This document shows positions 1 through 7,712 of a stretch of 55,366 nucleotides of DNA, one piece after another. Each line of letters opens with the position of its first letter. Position 1 is the stretch's first letter. The position numbers and the translations under genes were made by a program. The notes beneath the pieces are model-generated. The model was not told the origin of the DNA, searched no databases, and was given only the letters and a program-made list of their open reading frames with translations. The DNA is from Planctomycetaceae bacterium (GTDB lineage: Bacteria; Planctomycetota; Planctomycetia; Pirellulales; Pirellulaceae), in contig JAIYDN010000114.1 of NCBI GenBank assembly GCA_027487485.1, positions 1 through 55,366 on the forward strand. The letters are read 5' to 3'.

Positions 1-1685
1 GCTGCAATGGCAATCGCTCCGGCATCCGCGTTCAGCGTAACGGTACCTGAACCATGAGCTGTAACAACCGAGTTCACGGTCAAGGCGCCAGCATCGACGT
101 CGATGTTGATATTTCCGTTACCAGCAAGAGTGCGAACACCCGTCCCTGCAATGATCAAGCCGTTGGTTTCCTGAATGAGGATATTTCCACGGGTGCTATT
201 CGTTGCAACGAGAGTGCTCACATTGGTTCTAAGAGCGACATTTGCAAATGTTCCCGCATCACCAACACTATCGCCTACCCCGTCGTTGGCGACGATTTCA
301 AGGCGACTTGAAGAAACAGAGATTACCGCAGCGGCTGCATTGGTAATGGAGCCACGATCTAGATCTGCGGCACCTTCGGCGTCCGCGTTCAGAAATACAG
401 TGTGACTTCTACCCACTTCTGTTGCGACAATGCTGCCGGTATCGAAGACGATGTCGTCTCCTGCATTGAAAGTGAGAGATGCGTCGGCCGCGGTTCCTGT
501 CAGCTCGATGACCGCGTTATTGTTGATAAGAATATTGTCGCCAATGACGGCACTGTTGCCAGCAGTAAAAACCGTTGAAGCGCCGACGGTGATGTTGGCA
601 CTAATTGTCAGCGGGCTGTTGGCCAAAAGGAAACCTCCGTCACCGGCCGTGGAAGTGGTATCAACGTTGATGCCTCCTGCGAGATCGGTAAGGCCGATTG
701 CGCCTGTTGTATTAAAGCCAAGCCGGAGTGCGTTGATATCGACGTCATCTGCTGCCCCGATGCCACCGTTTCCCGCTGTCAGTTCAATGCGTCCATTGGT
801 AGCAGATAAGTTTGCAATCGTGTCGAGGGTGGTTCCGTCGATTATGGATCCGGTAGCAGCAATGTTGATCGCAGTGCCCGTGTTCGTATTTGCAGCGAGC
901 GTTCCTAAGGTAATGTCGCCACCAAACGCTCTTTCGGCATTGAGAGAAATTGTCCCTGTGCCAACTTGGATGGTAGTCGTGTTGGTCATACGGATCTCGT
1001 CTAGTCCATTTCCGTTTGCCCCATCAGTGTTTGCTGTAATGGAAATGTTGCCAGCGCCACTTGCAGTGGCCGAGCCCGATGCGCCAAACAAGATGCTGTC
1101 TGCGGCTGAAAGCGTTAGGTTGCCAGAGCTTGTTTGTAAGGCATTACTAACTTGAATATCGCCATCGACTCCTGTTGCCGAAGCAGTGATCGAAGCTGCC
1201 GTAAAGGCACCGTTCAGTGCGATTGATGACGCGGCGGATAATGTTGCACTTCCGGTTAAACTTGCAGTGGCGTCAATCGTGATCGAGCTAAGGTTTTGAG
1301 CTTGGATCGATTGCAGGGATGAGCCGAATGCTCCTTCCCATATGAAGGAACCGACGCCCGCGAGTCCATTAACCCTGACCTCCTGCAAGCTCGCAATGGT
1401 TCCAGACTCTTCAGTACCATCGAGGGTGCGGCTACCATTTTCATCTAGAAAAAAATTTACGCCATCTTGTAGCAAGGCTGCTTCTGTCGAGCCAATATTG
1501 TCCGTAAAATTCACAGTCAATACGCCCGAAACCAGGTCGGCGCTGACTGACAGAACTCGTCGAGGCTCTAAAAGGCAAAAAGTGTGAGAAATGTTGGCGG
1601 AAAGCGCTCTACGACGTAGCATTTGTCTTTGACGATGCAGAAAGTTCCTTATAGCGCTTGCAAGACGTCGGACGATTTTCTTCAT
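1..1685 (-). CDS. Giant beta-repeat exoprotein, N-terminal part (partial at left edge)
   Basis: The minus-strand frame is open from an ATG at 1685 to the window edge (561 codons) with no stop, so the gene continues to the left. The first ~48 residues are strongly basic (MKKIVRRLASAIRN, then RRRALS) and end in LEPRRVLS, the LEPR-XLL leader motif of large planctomycete exoproteins. A degenerate beta-helix-like sequence follows, rich in Gly, Ala, Thr, Asn and Ser. Its short strands have the pattern GxIxLTAxNGxI (for example SGNLTLSAADSI, NGRIELTAGNGG, GTVTLNADAGAI) and recur every 20-30 residues, as in filamentous-hemagglutinin or autotransporter passenger domains. No catalytic motif is visible. 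The role is inferred to be surface or extracellular structure or adhesion. It is divergent from the FHA gene at 1961, with 275 bp between them. Plus-strand frames over this region are antisense shadows. Confidence 0.85.
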   Translation of the reverse strand, partial: MKKIVRRLASAIRNFLHRQRQMLRRRALSANISHTFCLLEPRRVLSVSADLVSGVLTVNFTDNIGSTEAALLQDGVNFFLDENGSRTLDGTEESGTIASLQEVRVNGLAGVGSFIWEGAFGSSLQSIQAQNLSSITIDATASLTGSATLSAASSIALNGAFTAASITASATGVDGDIQVSNALQTSSGNLTLSAADSILFGASGSATASGAGNISITANTDGANGNGLDEIRMTNTTTIQVGTGTISLNAERAFGGDITLGTLAANTNTGTAINIAATGSIIDGTTLDTIANLSATNGRIELTAGNGGIGAADDVDINALRLGFNTTGAIGLTDLAGGINVDTTSTAGDGGFLLANSPLTISANITVGASTVFTAGNSAVIGDNILINNNAVIELTGTAADASLTFNAGDDIVFDTGSIVATEVGRSHTVFLNADAEGAADLDRGSITNAAAAVISVSSSRLEIVANDGVGDSVGDAGTFANVALRTNVSTLVATNSTRGNILIQETNGLIIAGTGVRTLAGNGNINIDVDAGALTVNSVVTAHGSGTVTLNADAGAIAIA

Positions 1686-1960
1686 TGTTCTTACTACTTG
1701 GAATTCAGTTTTTTCGTAGCTGGCGCGATTGAACCTCGCAACACCTAAGATGATGAATGGGGCTTAGGGAATTTTCCAGTGTAAATGTGACGAATTTGCT
1801 ATTGGATTGTGAACCCGACAAGCTGCCATGAGACGCAAAAATGTCAAAATTCTACAGATTGTCGGATTTTTCCGAGCAACTTTTGGAATCTCCGGACGAT
1901 AAACCAAGATGAGTCGCTATCTATAGAGTCAGATCGGAAACCAATCTTCGTGCCAATTCA
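1686..1960. other. Divergent intergenic region
   Basis: These 275 bp separate the starts of the left giant exoprotein (minus) and the FHA gene (plus), so promoters for both genes must lie here. I see no convincing sigma-70 hexamer pair and no Shine-Dalgarno sequence in front of either start. Confidence 0.4.
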
Positions 1961-3007
1961 ATGATTTGTGTCCTCGACGTGATCGAAGGCCCTGCGAGCG
2001 GCAAACGTATCTGGCTCAGAGAGAATCAAGTTCTCGAACTGGGACGTATTTCGACGGCTGATTTGTCAATCCCAGCGGACTCCCATATGTCCAGGCGTCA
2101 TTTGATGTTGGAATCTTCGCCAGGTGGATTCCGAGTGCGAGATGTCGGCAGCTCCAACGGCACATTCGTTAATAACGCGAGGGTTTCGGTTGTCGAACTG
2201 AAGACCGGGGATATGATTCGAGCCGGAATGACGGTCCTGTCTGTTTCGATCAAGAATAATGGAGACAACCCACATGATGGAGATGGATTGTCGTTCAGCC
2301 ATTCCGCGTCAAACCAATCACCTGTCTCTAATGCACTGGAACGCCCAGAACGCAGCGGTACCATTCGCAGTTTAGAAGGGTTGGAGAAACATGACTCCGA
2401 GACGTTCGACTCCGAGGCAACCGTGCGACTTCAAGCAAAGGAGCTTGCGACAAGCGCCGCTTCTTCTGAAGACTTAATGCAGTCGACCACAGTGATACTG
2501 CAAGGGCGGCCAGTCTGGTGGAAGAGCCATTTTCAGCAAACGTCCGTTATGGGCGTTTTCGATCAAAACAAATTATTTGAGGTCGAAGAGGGAAACTTTG
2601 TTGGTTTGGTTCTTGAGTTTTCCAAGGAAATCCAGATCGTTGCCATCGTGAATCAGGGCCAATTGGAACCTGACGGGGTCGCATTCCTAAAGAATTTGTA
2701 CGACCAAGGGTACATCGAATCGTTTTCGTGGTCGTTGTGCATGGTCAAATCCAACGATCGGACGGTTTTGATCGAACTTGTTAAGCACTGCCAAGGTAAA
2801 GATGCGTTGATTGTTGTTGGCAGCCATGTCAGACAAGGGGTTGCGGGGTTAAAGCCGTTTGCCAACTCGCTTAGCTACCCGTCCATGTTCAAAAAGCACA
2901 TCAATGATCAAGAAGCTTCTTTGCGGCGAGCTTTGCTGAAAATGGGTGTCATGGCTTTGTTTGAAGTCGATCAGGACGGAAAGATTGGGCTGTTGATCAA
3001 CGGCTAA
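1961..3007 (+). CDS. FHA-domain protein with unrecognised C-terminal domain
   Basis: This 348-residue protein has no signal peptide or membrane segment and is predicted cytoplasmic. Residues 1-97 are a canonical FHA domain, a phosphothreonine-peptide reader: the Gly-Arg pair is at 28-29, SRRH at 44-47 and GSSNGTFVN at 63-71, so the phosphopeptide-binding residues are intact. Residues ~100-180 are a polar, low-complexity linker. Residues ~185-348 form a mixed alpha/beta domain (starting RPVWWKSHFQQ, ending GKIGLLING) that I do not recognise. The ATG at 1961 places the FHA domain at the extreme N-terminus, as usual, so this start is preferred although no clear ribosome site precedes it. The next gene in the same direction (3646) is 638 bp away, so an operon is uncertain. 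The partner kinase is unknown; the Ser/Thr kinase at 15874-19365 is one candidate, by inference only. Confidence 0.88.
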   Translation: MICVLDVIEGPASGKRIWLRENQVLELGRISTADLSIPADSHMSRRHLMLESSPGGFRVRDVGSSNGTFVNNARVSVVELKTGDMIRAGMTVLSVSIKNNGDNPHDGDGLSFSHSASNQSPVSNALERPERSGTIRSLEGLEKHDSETFDSEATVRLQAKELATSAASSEDLMQSTTVILQGRPVWWKSHFQQTSVMGVFDQNKLFEVEEGNFVGLVLEFSKEIQIVAIVNQGQLEPDGVAFLKNLYDQGYIESFSWSLCMVKSNDRTVLIELVKHCQGKDALIVVGSHVRQGVAGLKPFANSLSYPSMFKKHINDQEASLRRALLKMGVMALFEVDQDGKIGLLING

Positions 3008-3645
3008 AAGTCGCTGCTGAAATGCACTTAAGCGAGAGTCGCTAGCTGCATCGATTAGCTCCAATCACTCTTTGGGACGTCGGACTTGAACCTTCGATGC
3101 ACGGCAAATGGTACCGATGCTTGCAGAGTATGCTATTCGTCTCTTCGATGATGACTGTCTGAACAGCAACTTTCACGACGGATGGAATATGTTGCTTTGT
3201 GCTAGATTTTGCGGGCGGCGACATCGAAACCTCTGGGGCTGTCCAATTAAGAATGCGTGAGCGAGCCAGAGCCTATAAAACAATTCAGCGAATTGCAAAC
3301 AATCTAAAAGTGTTACGATGACTCGTCTTCTTTCGTTTTGAGCTGTTTCAGAAAGGTCGAACGAAAATCGCGAAATTGTACGAAACTTTCGTTGCCTCAT
3401 TGCGAGAATGGTAGTGTCGGACAACCGAGTCGCAAACCAAATCAACCGGGTAAGGTTTCATACCACTGCTGTTCCGGTGAAGCAGTGGGAACCTACGCAA
3501 AAACGCTCATGTTGTTCGCTCAAGAGTGTGAAGATGCGGGCTTCCGGCGCTTATGCCAATGCTGCTCAAGCACCTGTTTCGTTCCGCAATCGTCTTCCAT
3601 TCCATCCCAATAATCCATTAACAAAAACGCCACTGAGCGGAGCGC
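3008..3645. other. 638 bp without a supported gene
   Basis: Short frames on both strands here lack domain logic, have unusual Cys/Ser/Arg-rich composition and no ribosome site, so I call none of them. A T-loop-like string on the minus strand near 3080-3100 resembles part of a tRNA 3' half but has no matching stem or cloverleaf. The promoter of the gene at 3646 probably lies near the right end. Confidence 0.5.
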
Positions 3646-4479
3646 ATGATCATGGCTGAAGATACAATTCGTGAAGTGGTAAAGGCAGGGTCGCGGAACG
3701 AGGCGGACATCAAGGTGGTGCAGCGTTTGCTGAACGCTAACTTGTCGAAAATTACCCCCCTGAGTTCTCTCATCGTGGACGGGAAGATCGGTGATAAAAC
3801 GATCAACGCAATTTTGGAGTTCCAGAAACGTGTTGTCGGAATGTCAGAGCCGGATGGACGAGTCGATCCAAGTGGAAAGACGATCGCTGCGTTGCGAAAC
3901 GTTAGCCATGCAGCTCCTTCTATAAATCAATCGCCACAATCCTTTAGCAGCCTGACAGAAGTGTCGATTGTTTTCAAGCACTACAATCGAATACCCAAGA
4001 ACACGAAGGGAATGAAGTCCAATTTTGATTCCATCTACGAATCGGACGTCTCGATCAGCGGCGGTTTGTCAGGTTCCTTCAAGGGGTCAGTATGGCCAGA
4101 TGATATGGTCAGCCATAAACGAATTGCAGACGGAGTTTATCCGGTCCATATCGGTTTCCATCAGGGTTCTGGGATCACTCCCACACTGGCTCATCTGGTT
4201 GTTGAGACTCGGAAGAAGCCGCGAGCTGCTTTGCTCGTGAACTGTAGAAATCCTATCAGCGCAACGAACAGCAAGAAGGAAAAGCTGACAGCTGCCGGTG
4301 TCAATATTCACAATGGTTGGAACACGGAAAGAGGCTCCGAGGCATGCTTGACTATTCCCCCTGGTGAATGGTCGGCGTTCATATCGCTCTTCCTGAACGC
4401 ATATCCCAATCTGTCTGATTGGACCAAAGTCGGTGATCGAACAGGCATTAAGATTGGCACGGTGGAAATCAAGCCGTAA
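3646..4479 (+). CDS. Peptidoglycan-binding protein with YkuD/DUF5675-like C-terminal region
   Basis: The protein has 277 residues from the ATG at 3646. A second ATG at 3652 (MAEDTIRE) lies 9 nt after a GGAG and may be the true start, giving 275 residues. Residues ~20-85 match a peptidoglycan-binding-1 fold: DIKVVQRLLN, then a VDGKIGDKTINAILEFQ core with the typical D-G-x-x-G-x-x-T turn. Residues ~105-277 contain IHNGWNTERGSEACLTIPP at 221-239. Its His222 and Cys234 are arranged as in L,D-transpeptidase (YkuD) or DUF5675-type proteins, where a His and an SHGC-like Cys form the active site; here the motif is SEAC, so the match is loose. No signal peptide is seen, which is odd for a cell-wall enzyme and could mean non-classical export or delivery by a secretion apparatus. 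Function is inferred as peptidoglycan binding and possibly modification; activity is not established. Confidence 0.8.
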   Translation: MIMAEDTIREVVKAGSRNEADIKVVQRLLNANLSKITPLSSLIVDGKIGDKTINAILEFQKRVVGMSEPDGRVDPSGKTIAALRNVSHAAPSINQSPQSFSSLTEVSIVFKHYNRIPKNTKGMKSNFDSIYESDVSISGGLSGSFKGSVWPDDMVSHKRIADGVYPVHIGFHQGSGITPTLAHLVVETRKKPRAALLVNCRNPISATNSKKEKLTAAGVNIHNGWNTERGSEACLTIPPGEWSAFISLFLNAYPNLSDWTKVGDRTGIKIGTVEIKP

Positions 4480-5165
4480 TCTGCTCTTCTGCTTGTGAAT
4501 AGTTGGCTACTGAATATCAGGAAGATAAAACAGAGACCTCTAGGTGATTGCAGGTCTATTCTTAACGAATCCCTAATGACATCGGAACTCGACGCAGGGG
4601 TAAAGCGAGCCTTCACTGGCGGACGATTACTGCATAAACTTTTGCCCGCCGGTACTGAGCTGTACAAGTTTACTGATCGGACGATTTCATTTTCCTAGGA
4701 CCATATACCTCCATGGTGGTCCGCTGTGGAGCCTATCGCTTCAGGCCATACCGGTTTAGCTGAACTCAGTGTCAGGGCCGAGCGACTGAATGTGCTACCC
4801 AAAGATTTCGCTAGAGCACGAAGTGCGGTAACCAAGCAATGGAACCAAATGTCCCAGCTGGTTTTGATACGTATTACCGCTCCTGCATTTTGCTTTATCG
4901 GTCGCTGCTCTTTCCAGCTTGTCGATCAAGACGCCAGTCACCTTCAGAACGTTGTCTACATGGGTGGGGCGTGGCAAATCTACCTTCCCAGTTTGAATCG
5001 AAGCAGTTTTCAGAACCTGTAAACAGCCAAAGCGGCTTATTCAGTTTTCCTGAGCCGCAGGCGCTAGCCGCGATATTAACTTTCGCGATTAAAGAAGGCG
5101 GTCGGTGCCAGGCACCGTGGAACTCGTTCGGAAACGAAAGCAGCAAAAGGCCCAAGTGTCGCATA
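4480..5165. other. 686 bp convergent intergenic region with hairpins
   Basis: This region lies between the convergent ends of the peptidoglycan-binding gene (plus) and the HTH-SnoaL gene (minus). I see no supported gene. It contains an inverted repeat with GGACCA at 4698-4703 and TGGTCC at 4717-4722, a GCAGGCGCTAGCC string near 5058-5070, and the interrupted palindrome at 5103-5117 listed separately. These could act as bidirectional transcription ends, but none is followed by a T-run. Confidence 0.45.
5103..5117. repeat. Interrupted palindrome, REP-like extragenic element
   Basis: CGGTGC and GCACCG form perfect 6-bp arms around a 3-nt CAG centre, giving a compact hairpin 48 bp beyond the end of the HTH-SnoaL gene. 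From memory, similar GGTGCCAGGCACC strings recur in extragenic DNA of some planctomycetes, but only one copy is visible here, so calling it a repeat family member is inference. Confidence 0.4.
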
Positions 5166-5843
5166 TTAGACCTTCAACTCACCAATGCGTTTCGCAAACT
5201 CGAGCGTGTCAAACTGGTAATCAAAGGCGGTCAATCGTGCGTCCTTAAAGTTCATTCGGATTGCAAACTTAAGAGGTCTCGAATCGTCCGTCCCTGCGGT
5301 GTTCGCCAACGTCTCACCCCACACCAGCACACCGTGATCGCCTTGACTGCCATCGCGAGTACCAAGGAACTGGACTTTTTCTATTTCATGGCGGTGATCG
5401 AATGGCTGAATCGCTTCGAAGAATTTCGCGAAGGCTTTTTTAGCTGCATCGATTCCCACGTGCTTCCCTGCAAACGAAAACACTTTGGGGTCCCCAGAAA
5501 ACTGAACAACGAGATCATCGGTCAGCAAGTTCGTATTGAGTTCCGAAGAAAGGTGACCGAATTGGCAGATGGAACAAAAGAACGATTTTGCCAATACCGT
5601 CGGGTCCGCCGATAGATCTTGAGAAGTGACATCAATGCCTGCCTCATTCAGCGCTTGTGCGATTATTTGAAGTGTCGCCGCCGCGACATTTTGGCTCGCT
5701 TCTGCTTTAACGATAAGCCGCTCTGTAAAGCCAGTTTTGTTAGCAAGTTCACTTTGCGTCCATCCAACTCGTTTGCGCAACATCGAAATCAGATCGCCAT
5801 TGCATCGTATCGAGCGGCCAGATTGAAATTCGGGGGATGACAT
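5166..5843 (-). CDS. HTH (XRE-like) regulator with SnoaL/NTF2-like domain, copy A
   Basis: The protein has 225 residues. Residues ~14-68 form an XRE/Cro-type helix-turn-helix: GWTQSELANKTGFTERLIVKAE contains the Q-x-x-L-A recognition pattern, followed by TLQIIAQALN. Residues ~85-218 form an alpha+beta domain of SnoaL/NTF2-like type (FAGKHVGIDAAKKAFAKFFE, then strand-rich IRMNFKDARLTAFDYQF), a fold that usually binds a small ligand or dimerises. The architecture suggests a DNA-binding regulator with a sensory or dimerisation domain; the ligand is unknown. It lies downstream of, and in the same direction as, the ECF sigma factor and FHA-like gene (164 bp gap), so it may be co-transcribed. It is paralogous to the gene at 20174-20845, which also sits beside an ECF sigma gene. 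The ATG at 5843 keeps the HTH complete. Confidence 0.85.
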   Translation of the reverse strand: MSSPEFQSGRSIRCNGDLISMLRKRVGWTQSELANKTGFTERLIVKAEASQNVAAATLQIIAQALNEAGIDVTSQDLSADPTVLAKSFFCSICQFGHLSSELNTNLLTDDLVVQFSGDPKVFSFAGKHVGIDAAKKAFAKFFEAIQPFDHRHEIEKVQFLGTRDGSQGDHGVLVWGETLANTAGTDDSRPLKFAIRMNFKDARLTAFDYQFDTLEFAKRIGELKV

Positions 5844-6007
5844 GGATTGGAAAGCAAGGAGTTTCAGGCCAGTTCTGAATGACGAAATGCATCAGGTGGA
5901 AACTCGGCCGCATTCTTCATAATGGAAAAGCGGCTCATGGACACGACAACGATCGTGAAAAAATTCTTAGAATGGGATGCAAAAGAACATGGCGATGAAC
6001 TATTGCA

Positions 6008-6724
6008 TCATGCTGACGCAGCAATTGCCGAAATTGTCAGGCTGTTGAATCTGAATACAAACGGCAGGAAAACGCTCATTGTTCCCCCAGGCGCAATCTC
6101 GTAGATGTCAATTTTCAAGGCCCTTCTCTCCGAGAAATTTACGAGTTCGATTTCTTCGACGCGAACACGACGGATTCCAAGCTGCTTTCTGGATATGTTA
6201 CGTTGTTGAATATCTGCCACCACAAGCCGGCGTGCATCCGGAATCCAAGCAGGCGAAGGTGGTTCCCATAGATTCTGCCGACCTAGCGTTAGTTCTTGAG
6301 GAACGGTGAATTCAAGTACGTTTTTCGAGTTGTGCCCTACAATCAGTTTCATCAGAACGACTTGGTCGAGCTTTTCCCAGAGGCTGCCACACTGGGATTC
6401 TGAAAGCTGATGATGAGCTATAAAATGGTCGATATGCGGTTTGTCGCCCCAAGCGCTTCGAGCAAGCCACTCGGCATCGATCACCAGTTGTCTGCAAGCT
6501 GGCAAATCCCAAGTGTCACCTAAAAGGGCTTCGTAAGCGATAGCTGGCCAAGCTGTGTCCGGGCTTCGTTCCGGACTTCGCCAACGCCATTCAAGATCGG
6601 CAGCGCAGATCTCTGCGCACCCCACTGGATCGTGACAATCGGCCAAAAATTCCCCAAGGTTAGGAGCAACCCCGTCTTTCCAAAGGGAATCGAGCCGATC
6701 AAGAAGTACCTCAGTCGCTGTCAT
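6008..6724 (-). CDS. Sigma-factor partner with divergent FHA-like C-terminal domain
   Basis: The start is set at the ATG at 6724 (MTATEVLLDR): an AAGGA lies 9 nt upstream and the sigma stop is at 6748, leaving 23 nt. The frame continues upstream but would then overlap the sigma gene. The protein has 238 residues. Residues 1-110 (LDRLDSLWKDG, then ADLEWRWRSPERS) resemble the helical leader found in front of the kinase domain of planctomycete ECF-linked Ser/Thr kinases. No kinase motifs follow. Residues ~135-238 instead look like a weak FHA domain: LTLGRQ at 145-150, SRKQ at 178-181 in place of SRRH, LVNFSE near 194-199, and a closing strand pair GTMSVFLPFVF. The phospho-binding His is replaced by Gln, so phosphothreonine binding is doubtful. 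Inferred role: a partner or regulator of the adjacent ECF factor. Confidence 0.72.
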   Translation of the reverse strand: MTATEVLLDRLDSLWKDGVAPNLGEFLADCHDPVGCAEICAADLEWRWRSPERSPDTAWPAIAYEALLGDTWDLPACRQLVIDAEWLARSAWGDKPHIDHFIAHHQLSESQCGSLWEKLDQVVLMKLIVGHNSKNVLEFTVPQELTLGRQNLWEPPSPAWIPDARRLVVADIQQRNISRKQLGIRRVRVEEIELVNFSERRALKIDIYEIAPGGTMSVFLPFVFRFNSLTISAIAASA

Positions 6725-6747
6725 TCTCTTGCATCCTTCAGAATCGA

Positions 6748-7350
6748 TTAAGAGTCTTCGAGAAGTACTGATTGCCAGCGTTCCTCGATTTTCTTTAGGA
6801 TACGCTGGATGGTACGCGTGGTTGTGTTCAGGCATTCCGCAATGGTTGCAACCGAAGCTCCTTGAAGTTTCAGCAAAATAACATCCCGGTGCCTATCGTC
6901 TGGAAGACTCTGCAGTAAGGAGTTCAGAAGGTCGGCAACTTCCACGGGTTCAGAAGGTTCGCCATTCTTGTCAGATGCCAAATTAATACCCTGAAAAAGG
7001 CCCGATTCATCGGAGAAATCAGACTGGCCTACAACCGTCGCGCCACCTCCTCGCTTCTGTGCCAATAGGTTTTTTCGAACATCGCTTGTTTTCCGAATCG
7101 CGATTCGCTTCACTAATCTCCACATTTCATCCTGGTCTACCAAGTTTGGGAATTTCCCATTTCGAGCATGCTGGATAAAGCTATTGAAAGCGCTAAGGGC
7201 AATCCCGCTCTCATCGGCAACCGGTCTGCGAATCGCTCGAACTCGGCCCAATACCGCTAACTTCATGCGTGGATAAAATGCGTCCCAAAGTTGTTCGATA
7301 AAAGCTGGATCGTCGAAATCAAACGGTTCGATGGGCATTTGGTTCTTCAT
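6748..7350 (-). CDS. ECF-family RNA polymerase sigma factor (locus A)
   Basis: The preferred start is the ATG at 7350 (MKNQMPIEPF), giving 200 residues. A TTG further upstream at 7431 would add 27 residues that do not look like sigma factor. Residues ~15-90 fit a divergent sigma-2 region (FIEQLWDAFYPRMK, MWRLVKRIAIRKTSDVRK). Residues ~145-195 fit sigma-4: LQSLPDDRHRDVILLKLQG, then the helix-turn-helix ATIAECLNTTTRTIQRILKK, which recognises the -35 element. Sigma-3 is absent, as expected for ECF factors, and no anti-sigma membrane protein is adjacent. The downstream gene encodes the FHA-like partner and the next one the HTH-SnoaL regulator, all in one direction. Many planctomycete ECF groups are paired with Ser/Thr kinases; here the kinase domain is missing from the partner. 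Confidence 0.85.
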   Translation of the reverse strand: MKNQMPIEPFDFDDPAFIEQLWDAFYPRMKLAVLGRVRAIRRPVADESGIALSAFNSFIQHARNGKFPNLVDQDEMWRLVKRIAIRKTSDVRKNLLAQKRGGGATVVGQSDFSDESGLFQGINLASDKNGEPSEPVEVADLLNSLLQSLPDDRHRDVILLKLQGASVATIAECLNTTTRTIQRILKKIEERWQSVLLEDS

Positions 7351-7712
7351 AGGGTTGAGCGTCAAGTCCTTCGTGAGCTTCAAAATTCTATGGCAGATCG
7401 ATGAAGGAAGGAAGCGTGCCCGCAAAACCAAAAAATGCCATCCAATTATCGAATTCAGCGGGCAAAAGTAGAATGCACGCTCCGCTGCGTTGTCAGAAAT
7501 TTAGCTTATGCTGAAGCTTCCGATGGACGGCAATCGCCACTTTCTACATTCTCTTGAAAAGAATTTTTTGGGAACAGGTGTCCATTTGCCTTAGGAATGG
7601 GAAGCTCTCTCCAGGACAGGATCGGTGATTCCGACGAATTCCGACATCTTGATTTGTGGCTTCCACCAGATTCCGGACGACCGTGGAACTTGATGGGGCG
7701 TGGCCCATGCGT
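7351..7712. other. 362 bp intergenic region
   Basis: This separates the ECF sigma start from the end of the DUF1501 gene, both on the minus strand. It should contain the promoter of the sigma operon and the terminator of the DUF1549/DUF1501 operon. I see no strong hairpin with a T-run and no clear promoter hexamers. Confidence 0.4.

Noticed and set aside
430-1155. Plus-strand frame of 241 codons rich in Ala, Pro and Val
   Set aside because: It is antisense to the left giant exoprotein, whose minus frame has the clear leader and repeats; the plus product has no domain and typical shadow composition.
3073-3100. tRNA T-arm-like string (GGTTCAAGTCC on the minus strand)
   Set aside because: The flanking 5-nt stems do not pair and no acceptor, D or anticodon arm can be folded around it.
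3338-3659. Short plus-strand frames before the peptidoglycan-binding gene
   Set aside because: Cys/Ser/Arg-rich products without domain, no ribosome site, and overlap with one another and with the start of a real gene.
4839-5615. Plus-strand frame of 258 codons
   Set aside because: It overlaps the HTH-SnoaL gene on the opposite strand, which has clear domains and a paralogue; the plus product has neither.
5922-6104. Plus-strand 60-codon frame in the gap between the HTH-SnoaL and FHA-like genes
   Set aside because: It overlaps the end of the FHA-like gene antisense and shows no family features or ribosome site; a small gene cannot be excluded but is not supported.
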